Positions 1 through 7,895 of a stretch of 64,000 nt of DNA are shown here, in pieces; positions within the stretch are counted from its first letter, which is position 1; every line of letters begins with the position of its first letter. A program made the translations under genes and the position numbers. A model generated the notes under the pieces. It worked only from the letters and a program-made list of their open reading frames with translations, ran no database searches and was not told the origin of the DNA. The DNA is from Halospina sp040196175 (lineage in GTDB: Bacteria > Pseudomonadota > Gammaproteobacteria > Pseudomonadales > Oleiphilaceae): contig NZ_JBEFNF010000010.1 in NCBI RefSeq assembly GCF_040196175.1, positions 14,091 through 78,090 of the forward strand, in the 5' to 3' direction.

Positions 1-1
1 G

Positions 2-2983
2 CTGGGCTACCAGGCTCTGGCGCTGACCGATGAGTGCTCCCTGGCAGGTGTGGTCCGAGCCCACACCAGGGCCCGCTCGCTGTCGCTGAGCCTGCTTATC
101 GGCAGCGAGCTGCAACTGCAGGATCTGCCCGGCACTCTGGTGCTGATCGCGCCGAACCGCCAGAGCTATGCCGCGCTCAGCCAACTCATCACCCGGGGCC
201 GGCGGCGCCGCGACAAAGGCCATTACCAGCTCTGGTTCGACGACCTGGAGCTGTGCAGGAACCAATGCCTGGCCCTGTGGCGCCCCGATTTCAGCCAGGG
301 AGATGATAACAACGGCCAGCGGCTTATGGCGTTTTTCCCCGGGTTACGGCTGATGGCCGAACGCCCTCTGGCTCAGAATGACCACCTGCGCATGCGCTGG
401 CTGAAACAGCTTTCAACCCGCCTCGGGTGCCCGGTGGTGGCCACGGGCAACGTGCTGATGCACCGACGCCGACGCAAGTCCCTGCAGGACCTGGTTACCG
501 CCATCCGGTTGGGCCAGCCACTGCCACAAGCTGCAGACCATCTCCAGGGCAACGCCGAGGCCTATCTGCGCCCACGCGAGCGCCTGGAGCGCCTGTTTCC
601 CCCGGATTGGATTGAGGCTACCGTGGACGTAGCCCGGCAATGCACTTTCAGCATGGATGAGCTGCGCTACGAATACCCAGGTGAGCTGGTGCCCAATGGT
701 CACACCCCCATCAGCTGGCTGCGGGAACTGGTGGCACAGGGTTGTCACTGGCGCTTTCCGGACGGCGTATCAGAGGCTATTGAGAACCAACTGACTCATG
801 AACTCGAGCTGATCGAGTGCCTGGGCTACGAGCCCTTTTTTCTGACCATCTATGATGTGGTCCGCTTTGCCCGCGAGCGCGGCATTCTTTGCCAGGGGCG
901 GGGCTCAGCCGCCAATTCCGTGGTCTGCTACTGCCTGGGTATCACCGAGGTCGATCCCAGACGGGTTAACCTGCTACTGGAGCGCTTCATCTCAAAGGAG
1001 CGCAACGAACCCCCGGACATTGACGTCGATTTCGAGCATGAACGCCGCGAAGAAGTCATCCAGTACCTTTACCGCAAGTACGGACGCGAGCGCGCCGCTC
1101 TGGCCGCCACTGTCATCTGCTACCGCCCGCGCAGCGCTCTGCGCGATGCCGGCAGGGCCCTGGGGCTGGATTCAATGCATCTCGAACAGCTTGTCCAGGG
1201 CATCGACTGGCGCGACGATGCTGATGACTGGGAGCAGCAACTGCGCCGCAAGGGCCTGCTGGATGACCAGGGCCCGGCCCGTCACCTGCTGCCACTGGCG
1301 CGCGAACTCATTGGCTTCCCGCGCCACCTGTCCCAGCATGTGGGGGGGTTCATCATTGCCTCGGAGCGGGTCGCCGACCTGGTGCCGGTTGAGAACGCGG
1401 CCATGGCCGACCGCACCGTCATTCAATGGGATAAGGACGATCTTGAAGCCCTGGGGCTGCTCAAGGTGGACGTGCTCTCACTGGGGATGCTCACTGCCAT
1501 CCGTAAAGCACTTGCACTCACGGGCAACCATGGCGGGCCGAGTAGCCTGGCGGAGGTGCCGCCGGAATGCCCGGAGGTCTACCGTATGCTCCAACAGGGG
1601 CACAGCATGGGCGTATTCCAGGTGGAATCCAGGGCCCAGATGAGCATGCTGCCACGCCTGAAACCCCGTGAGTATTATGACCTCGTGGTACAGGTCGCCA
1701 TCGTCCGCCCCGGTCCCATACAAGGGAACATGGTTCATCCTTACCTGCAGCGTCGTAAGGCACCGGAGGCTGTCCCCTATGCGGACGACCGCATCCGGAC
1801 TGTGCTTGAGCCCACCCTGGGAGTGCCCATCTTCCAGGAACAGGTCATCCGGCTGGCCATGGTAGCGGCCGGCTTCAGTGCCGGCGAGGCTGATCAACTA
1901 CGTCGGGCCATGGCCGCCTGGAAGCGTCACGGCGATCTATCGCGGTTCCGGGAAAAGCTTATAGATGGCCTTGAAAGTAATGGCTACAGCCTTGAATTCG
2001 CAGAAAACCTATACCGCCAGATGAAGGGGTTTGGCGGCTACGGATTCCCAGAATCCCACGCTGCCAGCTTTGCACTTCTGGTCTATGTCAGCGCCTGGCT
2101 CAAATGCCATCACCCGGCCGCGTTTCTATGCGCCCTACTCAACAGCCAGCCCATGGGATTCTATTCGCCGTCACAGCTGGTACAGAACGCCCGGCGTGAA
2201 GGTGTGAATATTCGGCCTGTAGACATCAATCAAAGCCAGGAACAGCACTGCCTGGAAGACGACGACAAGCCCCCTGCAGTCCGTCTGGGATTGCGCCTTA
2301 TCGATCGCCTGCCCCAGGAAAAGGCCCGGTGTCTGATTGAACGCCGCCCCGGAAGGGGTTACACCAGTATGACGGAGTTGCGCCGGCGCACAGGACTGAG
2401 CCACGCCGATCTGGAGATCCTCGCTGCGAGCGGCGCCCTGCACCCCCTGACAGGCAACCGCCACCAGGCGCGCTGGGATCTACTGGAACCCGATCACGCT
2501 CTGCCGCTGGCTGCTGATGGTGCGATGCCTATGCCGGAGCCGCGCTCGCGCATGCCGGAACCCGATGAATCCCAGCGGACCTTTGAGGATTACGCCAACC
2601 TTGGTCTGTCATTGGAACGCCATCCTCTCGCCCAGCTGCGGGAATCCGGCCAGCTCCGCCACTGTCTGCGGGCGACCGATCTGGAAACCGCCGAAAGCGG
2701 TCGTCCCCTGGCTGTATCGGGGCTGGTTACCGGGCGCCAGCGGCCGGGCTCTGCGGGCGGGGTCACCTTTGTAACCCTCGAGGATGAGACCGGCAACATC
2801 AACGTGGTTGTCTGGCCGGATACCGTCCGCTGCCAGCGCCGCCCCCTGCTCAACGCAAGACTGCTTCAGGTCCGGGGAACCCTGGAACGCCATGAGGGCG
2901 TCATTCACGTGATCGCTGGCCGTCTCAATGACCTCAGCCACCTCATTGACAGGCTCAGCGTCAGCAGCCGAAACTTTCATTAA
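2..2983 (+). CDS. dnaE2: Error-prone DNA polymerase DnaE2 (C-family), 5' end cut off
   Basis: C-family DNA polymerase alpha subunit of the DnaE2 type, which together with ImuA/ImuB carries out SOS-induced translesion synthesis. The reading frame is open from base 2, so the true start lies left of the window; about 50 N-terminal residues of the PHP domain are missing. The frame opens with the DnaE2-typical PHP stretch LGYQALALTDECSLAGVV. The palm motif with catalytic aspartates (PPDIDVDF, around base 1012) is present, followed by the thumb/fingers and, near the C-terminus, an OB-fold region (around 2700-2900). Length and the absence of DnaE1-type C-terminal extensions favour DnaE2 over the replicative DnaE1. 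Location upstream of lexA and sulA fits an SOS role. imuA/imuB would be expected to the left, outside the window. Confidence 0.93.
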   Translation: MGYQALALTDECSLAGVVRAHTRARSLSLSLLIGSELQLQDLPGTLVLIAPNRQSYAALSQLITRGRRRRDKGHYQLWFDDLELCRNQCLALWRPDFSQGDDNNGQRLMAFFPGLRLMAERPLAQNDHLRMRWLKQLSTRLGCPVVATGNVLMHRRRRKSLQDLVTAIRLGQPLPQAADHLQGNAEAYLRPRERLERLFPPDWIEATVDVARQCTFSMDELRYEYPGELVPNGHTPISWLRELVAQGCHWRFPDGVSEAIENQLTHELELIECLGYEPFFLTIYDVVRFARERGILCQGRGSAANSVVCYCLGITEVDPRRVNLLLERFISKERNEPPDIDVDFEHERREEVIQYLYRKYGRERAALAATVICYRPRSALRDAGRALGLDSMHLEQLVQGIDWRDDADDWEQQLRRKGLLDDQGPARHLLPLARELIGFPRHLSQHVGGFIIASERVADLVPVENAAMADRTVIQWDKDDLEALGLLKVDVLSLGMLTAIRKALALTGNHGGPSSLAEVPPECPEVYRMLQQGHSMGVFQVESRAQMSMLPRLKPREYYDLVVQVAIVRPGPIQGNMVHPYLQRRKAPEAVPYADDRIRTVLEPTLGVPIFQEQVIRLAMVAAGFSAGEADQLRRAMAAWKRHGDLSRFREKLIDGLESNGYSLEFAENLYRQMKGFGGYGFPESHAASFALLVYVSAWLKCHHPAAFLCALLNSQPMGFYSPSQLVQNARREGVNIRPVDINQSQEQHCLEDDDKPPAVRLGLRLIDRLPQEKARCLIERRPGRGYTSMTELRRRTGLSHADLEILAASGALHPLTGNRHQARWDLLEPDHALPLAADGAMPMPEPRSRMPEPDESQRTFEDYANLGLSLERHPLAQLRESGQLRHCLRATDLETAESGRPLAVSGLVTGRQRPGSAGGVTFVTLEDETGNINVVVWPDTVRCQRRPLLNARLLQVRGTLERHEGVIHVIAGRLNDLSHLIDRLSVSSRNFH

Positions 2984-3004
2984 CACTCAGCCCGCGAGGC
3001 CGCC

Positions 3005-3499
3005 ATGCAAACTGATACCAACGGCTACAACCCTGCCAGCGACATCGGCATGATCCTTGATCACTACCGCCCCGCCTCCGTGGTACACAGCGCCGGTATC
3101 GCCGAGCAGTGTCTGCAGCGGTGGCCGGAACGCACAACAGCAACGCAGTGCCTGAAGCTACCTCCTGAGGAGCCTGAAAGCGTCTTCCCGCTACCCCAGC
3201 TTTTCGAGCTGGCTCTGGTTACGGACACCCTGGAGAAACTGCCACAGGCCCGGGGCCAGAAGCTGCTCGGTCAGCTGCGTAACATGGGCGCCACACGTAT
3301 TGCCGTACTGGTGCGAAACGACAGCCCCTGGCGCTTCCAGGATTTCATCGGCATGGGTTTCACACGCCTTTACCAGTACACGGAGCCCGTGAACGCCACC
3401 CTGTTCGCCTATGACCTGGACACCTATAATTACGTTCGCGAATGGAACAATCCAGACAACTGGGCCAACCCCGAAATGTGGGACAAAGCCCGCTGGTAA
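3005..3499 (+). CDS. DUF6231-like hypothetical protein
   Basis: A 164-residue soluble protein without a signal peptide or membrane segment. It resembles the small DUF6231-type proteins of Pseudomonas and Marinobacter relatives, whose function is not established. The central part (LVRNDSPWRFQDFIGMGFTR) and the aromatic, Trp/Asn-rich C-terminus (EWNNPDNWANPEMWDKARW) are the distinctive features. It starts 21 bases after the dnaE2 stop and ends 18 bases before acylphosphatase, so it probably belongs to the same transcript. No catalytic motif can be pointed to. The fold may be methyltransferase-like (alternating hydrophobic strands around ELALVTDTL), but that is only an impression. Confidence 0.8.
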   Translation: MQTDTNGYNPASDIGMILDHYRPASVVHSAGIAEQCLQRWPERTTATQCLKLPPEEPESVFPLPQLFELALVTDTLEKLPQARGQKLLGQLRNMGATRIAVLVRNDSPWRFQDFIGMGFTRLYQYTEPVNATLFAYDLDTYNYVREWNNPDNWANPEMWDKARW

Positions 3500-3517
3500 C
3501 AGCACAGGAGCACAGCA

Positions 3518-3790
3518 ATGGCAGAAACCTGCGTTCTCGCCCGCGTTGAGGGCCATGTTCAGGGAGTGAGTTTCCGGGACGGCACTCGCATCCGCGCCCA
3601 GAAGCTGGGCATTACCGGCTACGCCCGCAACCAGCCTGACGGCAGTGTGGAAGTACTCGCCTGTGGCGCGGAAAACGCCGTTAGTCAGCTCATTGAGTGG
3701 CTCCATGAAGGTCCGCCCGCCGCCTCAGTAAGCCGTGTTGAAAGCCACCCAACCAGCACGGTAGCCCCTTCCGGATTCACCCTTGGCTGA
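3518..3790 (+). CDS. acyP: Acylphosphatase
   Basis: A 90-residue acylphosphatase, a small alpha/beta enzyme that hydrolyses acyl phosphates such as acetyl phosphate or 1,3-bisphosphoglycerate. The two family signatures are present: the phosphate-binding loop with the catalytic arginine (VEGHVQGVSFRDGTR) and the strand with the catalytic asparagine (GYARNQPDGSVEVLACG). Family length is about 90 residues, so the gene is intact. The first signature reads GVSFR where many homologues have GVGFR, a common variation. A ribosome-binding site (acaggag) precedes the ATG. It lies 18 bases after the DUF6231-like gene; the lexA promoter follows directly after its stop. Confidence 0.93.
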   Translation: MAETCVLARVEGHVQGVSFRDGTRIRAQKLGITGYARNQPDGSVEVLACGAENAVSQLIEWLHEGPPAASVSRVESHPTSTVAPSGFTLG

Positions 3791-3812
3791 CCTCTTTACA
3801 GGGCCACAAAAA

Positions 3813-3828
3813 CTGTATACATTGACAG
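3813..3828 (+). promoter_or_regulatory. LexA-binding SOS box 1 upstream of lexA
   Basis: Perfect CTGT-N8-ACAG operator (CTGTATACATTGACAG). It overlaps a possible -10 element (TATACA at 3816-3821) of a promoter whose -35 could be TTTACA at 3795-3800, with a short 15-base spacer. LexA bound here would block its own transcription, as in E. coli lexA, which also has tandem boxes. Confidence 0.9.
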
Positions 3829-3831
3829 TGC

Positions 3832-3847
3832 CTGTACAAAAAAACAG
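3832..3847 (+). promoter_or_regulatory. LexA-binding SOS box 2 upstream of lexA
   Basis: Second perfect CTGT-N8-ACAG operator (CTGTACAAAAAAACAG), three bases after the first box, so the centres lie 19 bases apart, close to two helical turns. It runs into the GTG at 3847. That argues that this GTG is not the translation start and that the ATG at 3859 is. Confidence 0.88.
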
Positions 3848-3858
3848 TGGCCCTAACT

Positions 3859-4467
3859 ATGAACCTGACCTCAAGACAGCAACAGATTCTCGATCTCATC
3901 CGTGAGCACGTACACTCCACGGGGTATCCGCCCACACGGGCTGAGATCGCCACCACTCTGGGATTCAAATCCGCTAACGCAGCCGAGGAACATCTCCGCG
4001 CCCTCGCCCGGAAAGGCGCCATTGAAATGGTCAAAGGCGCCAGCAGGGGTATCCGTCTCCCCGAAGGAGAAGAAAGCCCGGGGATTCCCATTGTCGGCCA
4101 GGTAGCTGCCGGCAACCCCATCCTCGCCGAAGAGCACATCGAGGATCACTGCACCCTGGAACCCGGATTCTTCACACCCGCCGCAGACTATTTTCTGCGG
4201 GTACGCGGCACCAGCATGGAGAATGTGGGCATCCTGGACGGCGACCTCCTGGCGGTGCACCGCACCACGGAGATTCACAATGGTCAGATCGTCGTGGCCC
4301 GGCTGGAGGACGAGGTAACCGTCAAGCGCTTCCGCCGGGACGGGAGCACGGTCTGGCTCATTGCCGAAAATGATGAGTTCGAGCCCATCCAGGTGGATCT
4401 CACCGAAACACCACTGGACATTGAAGGGTTGGGCGTGGGCGTCATCCGCCGCGGTGATCTGCACTGA
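3859..4467 (+). CDS. lexA: SOS repressor LexA
   Basis: Transcriptional repressor and RecA-stimulated self-cleaving protease of the SOS response. With the ATG at 3859 the protein is 202 residues, the same length as E. coli LexA, and the key residues fall at the same numbers: cleavage site Ala84-Gly85 in QVAAGN, catalytic Ser119 in GTSMEN and Lys156 in EVTVKRF. The N-terminal winged helix (MNLTSRQQQILDLI, PPTRAEIA) aligns from residue 1. A GTG at 3847 would add four residues but sits inside SOS box 2, so it was rejected as the start. sulA follows 32 bases downstream, the lexA-sulA arrangement known from Pseudomonas. Autoregulation through the two operators is expected. Confidence 0.97.
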   Translation: MNLTSRQQQILDLIREHVHSTGYPPTRAEIATTLGFKSANAAEEHLRALARKGAIEMVKGASRGIRLPEGEESPGIPIVGQVAAGNPILAEEHIEDHCTLEPGFFTPAADYFLRVRGTSMENVGILDGDLLAVHRTTEIHNGQIVVARLEDEVTVKRFRRDGSTVWLIAENDEFEPIQVDLTETPLDIEGLGVGVIRRGDLH

Positions 4468-4499
4468 TCCGGCCCCACAGCGCTGACAGGAGTCCTATC

Positions 4500-4964
4500 A
4501 TGGAACAACTGGATCTCAGTCCCCAGAAACAGACAAGCCCTATTACCGGTGCACCACCCACCAGCGTCAGCCATAGCGGCGACGATGGCGCGCCGGAGGC
4601 GAACGTTACGGAGATCATTCTGCCGCAAGAGCAGGTCGAGAACTTCCAGCTGCTTTTACCGATGCTGACCCAGCTCAACCAGGAGGAGCGCTGGCTCGCC
4701 TGGATTGACCCGCCGGCAGGGCTGGTCGGCAAGTGGCAGCAGCATCACGGCATTATCCAGCACCAGCTTCTGATTCTGCGCTCGTCGGCGCAGCACAGCG
4801 CCGAAGATCTAGCCACAAAGGCGCTCTCAGCGGGCACCTGCCATGGCGTAGTGCTCTGGACCTCAGGCCTGAGTCGCCACAGCTATGCCCGCCTGGAGAG
4901 CGCGTCTGTCCGCGGCCACAGCCATGGCGTCATACTGCGCCAGAGACAGAACCATCGTCAGTGA
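4500..4964 (+). CDS. sulA: SulA-type cell division inhibitor
   Basis: A 154-residue protein of the SulA/RecA-like superfamily that blocks FtsZ polymerisation during the SOS response. The conserved core is visible: the Leu-rich LLLPMLTQLNQEERWLAWIDPP, the following ILRSSAQHSAEDLATKALSAGTCHGVVLWTS split over residues 90-125, and SHGVILRQ near the C-terminus. An extended polar N-terminal tail (first ~35 residues) is typical of the Pseudomonas-type proteins. It has a good ribosome-binding site (gacaggag) and follows lexA closely, so it is probably SOS-controlled through the lexA operators. Its stop overlaps by seven bases the stop of the convergent small gene on the other strand. Confidence 0.88.
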   Translation: MEQLDLSPQKQTSPITGAPPTSVSHSGDDGAPEANVTEIILPQEQVENFQLLLPMLTQLNQEERWLAWIDPPAGLVGKWQQHHGIIQHQLLILRSSAQHSAEDLATKALSAGTCHGVVLWTSGLSRHSYARLESASVRGHSHGVILRQRQNHRQ

Positions 4965-5227
4965 ACGGTCTGATTGTAGGCGGGGGGCATGGTATCTTCC
5001 TCTTCCATGTCCACGTCACCGATATCATCGGTGGTTGACCCTGCCGCCTCCAGGCCGGCAGTGATCATAGCCTTGGCCACGTTCAGGTCATTGTCCTGGA
5101 GCATCTCCTTGGCTTCATCTGAGAAGCGGATCCGCACCAGTGGTGTACTTTCATCATCCGCCCGGCGCAGCGCGTACTCGCCAGTGGGAAGCTGAATGAT
5201 TTCCAAAAAGGATGTGGGCATAGACAA
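4958..5227 (-). CDS. Small conserved-looking hypothetical protein
   Basis: An 89-residue acidic protein of unknown function. The N-terminal half (SFLEIIQLPTGEYALRRAD, then PLVRIRFSDEAKEML) looks like a small beta-rich domain followed by a helix. The C-terminal third is strongly acidic (DDIGDVDMEEED). It has no signal peptide, membrane segment or catalytic motif. It begins six bases after the stop of the preceding minus-strand gene, so the two form a likely operon that converges on sulA. The ATG at 5221, two codons downstream, is an alternative start. Confidence 0.72.
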   Translation of the reverse strand: MSMPTSFLEIIQLPTGEYALRRADDESTPLVRIRFSDEAKEMLQDNDLNVAKAMITAGLEAAGSTTDDIGDVDMEEEDTMPPAYNQTVH

Positions 5228-5233
5228 CGCCTT

Positions 5234-5800
5234 TTACCATTGGTTGTGACGTTCCACGAACGTCTCAAAATAATCCCTGAAATCGCTGATCAGTGAACGA
5301 AGTGCTTCTGGAGAACAGTCGGGTCCGGCCGCAGCCACGGCAATCACCCCCGGATCACGCGGCTGCGAGCCGCGCCTCCCCGCCTCCTGTTGACGCGCCA
5401 GAAGGGCTTCGAGTCTTGACCACCAGCTGTCGCTTGCCGCGGCAGAAGCTGACAGCACCTGAACCTCGCCAGGTTGATCGCCAACTCGTGCACGCAGAGT
5501 CGCGAGGCAATCAACATCAGCCGCGTCATCACCAGCACTTTCAGCAACCAGCGTCAACAGAATGTCGCGAGCCTCGGCAACCAGGGCTACAGTGCCCTGC
5601 ACCAACGCCTCTGATGTCACCATTGTCCTTCGGTGACCGGCCTCATCCGATAGCGCCACCAGCTGCCCTGCAAGGGTTAGCTTTTCCCGTAGCAGTGAAC
5701 ACCGCTCGGCATCCGGCATCAGCAGTTCTCTTTGGCAATCAGTTGCCCTTATATTATCACGAACATAACCGGCTGACTTCCCCGCAGCCGCAACCAACAA
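5234..5800 (-). CDS. DUF6586-like hypothetical protein, start uncertain
   Basis: A helical protein of about 188 residues resembling the DUF6586-type proteins found beside sulA in pseudomonads; function unknown. The open frame extends to 5884, but that longest version would read through a strong hairpin at 5843-5872 and overlap the leader of the divergent gene. The TTG codons at 5800 and 5797, preceded on the minus strand by a purine-rich AAGGGG, are preferred here. The C-terminal helix (LRSLISDFRDYFETFVERHNQW) is the best preserved part. A small gene follows after six bases. No enzymatic residues can be named. Confidence 0.62.
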   Translation of the reverse strand: MLVAAAGKSAGYVRDNIRATDCQRELLMPDAERCSLLREKLTLAGQLVALSDEAGHRRTMVTSEALVQGTVALVAEARDILLTLVAESAGDDAADVDCLATLRARVGDQPGEVQVLSASAAASDSWWSRLEALLARQQEAGRRGSQPRDPGVIAVAAAGPDCSPEALRSLISDFRDYFETFVERHNQW

Positions 5801-5842
5801 AGTGAAAAACCCCTTCAGCCTGCTACCCTTTAGAGATAACAC

Positions 5843-5872
5843 GCGCCGCCCCGGTATAGACCGGCGCGGCGC
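5843..5872. repeat. Strong inverted repeat between divergent genes
   Basis: Twelve-base arms (GCGCCGCCCCGG and CCGGCGCGGCGC) pair at 11 of 12 positions around a six-base loop TATAGA. It lies 26 bases upstream of the ATG of the REC-CheC gene, with the ribosome-binding site (aggag) after it. It may be an RNA hairpin in the leader or a terminator-like insulator between the divergent genes; there is no T-run on either side. Confidence 0.7.
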
Positions 5873-5897
5873 TCCACCACACATTCAGGAGCTGCCG

Positions 5898-6932
5898 ATG
5901 CCCACAGGCGTGATCATCTGTGATGACTCCTCCATGGCCCGCAAACAAATGGCTCGGTCTCTCCCTCGGGACTGGGACACGGCACTGACTTTTGTCGAAA
6001 ACGGTGATGCTTGCCTCGAGGCTATCCGTGACGGCAAAGGGGCTGTTGTTTTCCTAGACCTCAATATGCCCGGGTCCGATGGTTACGCGGTTCTGGAACG
6101 TATTCATCAGGAAGAACTGCCTGCCCTTGTTATCGTAGTCTCAGGCGATATCCAACCCGGGGCGTATGAACGGGTTCGCCGCCTGGGCGCCCTCAACTTC
6201 ATCCGCAAACCCATTGACCCGGATATCCTGGCCGATACGCTGAAAGACTATGGGCTCTACAGCCCCACTTTGGCACCCGAGCCAGTAACGGCCTCAGCCC
6301 CTGCGCCATCCTCAGCCACGGACGTGCCCTGGCAGGATGCGCTTCAGGAAATCGCCAATATCGCCATGGGTCAGGCGGGGGATCTTCTCGCACGCCTTTT
6401 GGATGTATTCATCAGGCTTCCTGTTCCACGCGTCAATATGCTGGCGGTCTCTGAACTGAAAATGGCACTGAACATCACCGAATCAACCTCCAGCTGGTCA
6501 GGCGTGTGTCAGGGCTTCATTGGTGCCGGAATCGCCGGCGAAGCGCTGCTGCTGTTCAATAATGCGCACATGGATACGATGGCACATCTCCTTGGCATTC
6601 CCGATGAAAATAATGCCAACCGTGATCTCGAGTCCCTCATGGATCTATCCAGCATCATGGTGGGCGCGTTTCTGCGTGGTTTCGGACAGCAGATGGACAT
6701 GCAGTTCGGCCTCAGCCATCCCGTTGTGCTGGGCACCCACCTGGACATCAGCGAGTTGCTGGAGAGCAGCCAGTATTCCTGGCAGCAAATCCTGACTATT
6801 GAACTTACGTACGCTATCGAGTCCCATAATATCGAGTGTGATCTACTTCTACTATTCAGCGAGGATTCAGTGACCCCGTTACGCCAAACGCTGACATGGC
6901 TTTCCAATTCCAGCGCCGGAGTTACGGCATGA
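5898..6932 (+). CDS. Response regulator with C-terminal CheC-like domain
   Basis: A 344-residue fusion of a receiver domain (residues ~3-118) and a CheC-like domain (~145-340). The receiver has the acidic pair Asp9/Asp10, phospho-acceptor Asp54 (VVFLDLNMPG) and Lys104 (FIRKP). The CheC-type half has one phosphatase helix with Glu151 and Asn154 (QEIANIAMGQAGDLL). The second, symmetric helix reads ESLMDLSSIMVGAFL, where the usual Glu and Asn are replaced. CheC proteins dephosphorylate CheY-P, so this may be a self-acting or trans-acting phosphatase; that is inference. The ATG at 5898 has an AGGAG ribosome-binding site; an upstream frame from 5802 is rejected. The stop overlaps the start of the diguanylate cyclase gene (ATGA), so the two are translationally coupled. 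Confidence 0.87.
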   Translation: MPTGVIICDDSSMARKQMARSLPRDWDTALTFVENGDACLEAIRDGKGAVVFLDLNMPGSDGYAVLERIHQEELPALVIVVSGDIQPGAYERVRRLGALNFIRKPIDPDILADTLKDYGLYSPTLAPEPVTASAPAPSSATDVPWQDALQEIANIAMGQAGDLLARLLDVFIRLPVPRVNMLAVSELKMALNITESTSSWSGVCQGFIGAGIAGEALLLFNNAHMDTMAHLLGIPDENNANRDLESLMDLSSIMVGAFLRGFGQQMDMQFGLSHPVVLGTHLDISELLESSQYSWQQILTIELTYAIESHNIECDLLLLFSEDSVTPLRQTLTWLSNSSAGVTA

Positions 6933-7891
6933 CCGAGTCACAGAATGAGCTGCATGAATTCCATTGGCTCATGGACATGCTCCAGACCATTGAAGTCGGC
7001 CTTGTTGTTCTGGATCGCCAGTTCAACGTTCGACTCTGGAACGGGTTCATGGAAAGTCACAGCGGATTCAGTGCCACCCAGGTCCAGAACCGTCCCCTGT
7101 TCGAAATTTTCCCGGATATCCCTGAGGGTTGGATCCGACGCAAGGTTGAAACCGTGCTCACGCTGAACATGCGAACCTTCACCACCTGGGAACAGCGCCC
7201 CCACCCGTTTCCGTTCCGCAACGCGCGCCCGATTACCGGCACTGAAGCCTACATGTACCAGAACATAACCTTCAGTCCCCTGAGCAGCGCTTCCGGTGAA
7301 GTGGATCATGTATGTCTACTGGTGTATGACGTGACGGACAGCGCCACCGCAAGACTGCGGATGGAACGCACCAACGCCCGCCTGGAGCAGCAGAGCCAGA
7401 CCGATGGTCTGACTGGCCTGCTCAACCGCAGTGCGTGGGAATCACTGCTTGCCAGTGAGTTTGAGCGATTCCGCCGCTACCGCAGCGTCGGGACGCTTCT
7501 GATGTTCGATATTGATCATTTCAAACCCATCAACGATACCTGGGGGCACCAGGCAGGTGACGATGTCATCAGGGCTATCGCTGCCATGGTCATGGAGCGT
7601 CTGAGGCAGACCGACATTGCAGGTCGTTATGGCGGTGAGGAATTTGCCGTCATATTGCCGGAAACGGACCTCGCAGGCGGCGAGATACTGGGGGAGCGGC
7701 TACGCCAGTCGATTAGCTCCATGCAGGTAACGACCGAAGCCGGCCTACTTGAATGCTCGGTCAGTCTCGGTGTTGCCCAGGTCACTGATGCCATGAGCGA
7801 TCACCAGCAGTGGCTGTCGCACGCCGATAAAGCGCTCTATGCAGCCAAGGCGAATGGCCGCAACCAGATCGCTCTCGCCGGCAATCAATAG
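6929..7891 (+). CDS. PAS-GGDEF diguanylate cyclase
   Basis: A 320-residue enzyme predicted to make cyclic di-GMP. An N-terminal PAS-type sensor (residues ~8-135, TIEVGLVVLDRQFNVRLWNG onward) is followed by a helical linker and a GGDEF domain (~150-318). The active site is GGEEF at residues 235-239, preceded by the five-residue-spaced inhibitory I-site RQTD (226-229), so product inhibition should be intact. The Mg-binding aspartate is in FDIDHFKPINDTWGH. No signal peptide or membrane segment is seen, so it is cytoplasmic. Its start overlaps the stop of the REC-CheC gene, suggesting a two-gene unit in which the partner controls activity. It converges on gdhB with only four bases between the stops. 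Confidence 0.93.
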   Translation: MTESQNELHEFHWLMDMLQTIEVGLVVLDRQFNVRLWNGFMESHSGFSATQVQNRPLFEIFPDIPEGWIRRKVETVLTLNMRTFTTWEQRPHPFPFRNARPITGTEAYMYQNITFSPLSSASGEVDHVCLLVYDVTDSATARLRMERTNARLEQQSQTDGLTGLLNRSAWESLLASEFERFRRYRSVGTLLMFDIDHFKPINDTWGHQAGDDVIRAIAAMVMERLRQTDIAGRYGGEEFAVILPETDLAGGEILGERLRQSISSMQVTTEAGLLECSVSLGVAQVTDAMSDHQQWLSHADKALYAAKANGRNQIALAGNQ

Positions 7892-7895
7892 TCAA

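Noticed and set aside
852..1643. 263-codon open frame within dnaE2, same strand
   Set aside because: Alternate-frame Ser/Arg/Pro-rich translation of the polymerase palm region; no independent support.
5802..5897. Upstream extension of the REC-CheC gene
   Set aside because: The added segment would run through the strong hairpin; the receiver domain and an AGGAG ribosome-binding site support the ATG at 5898.
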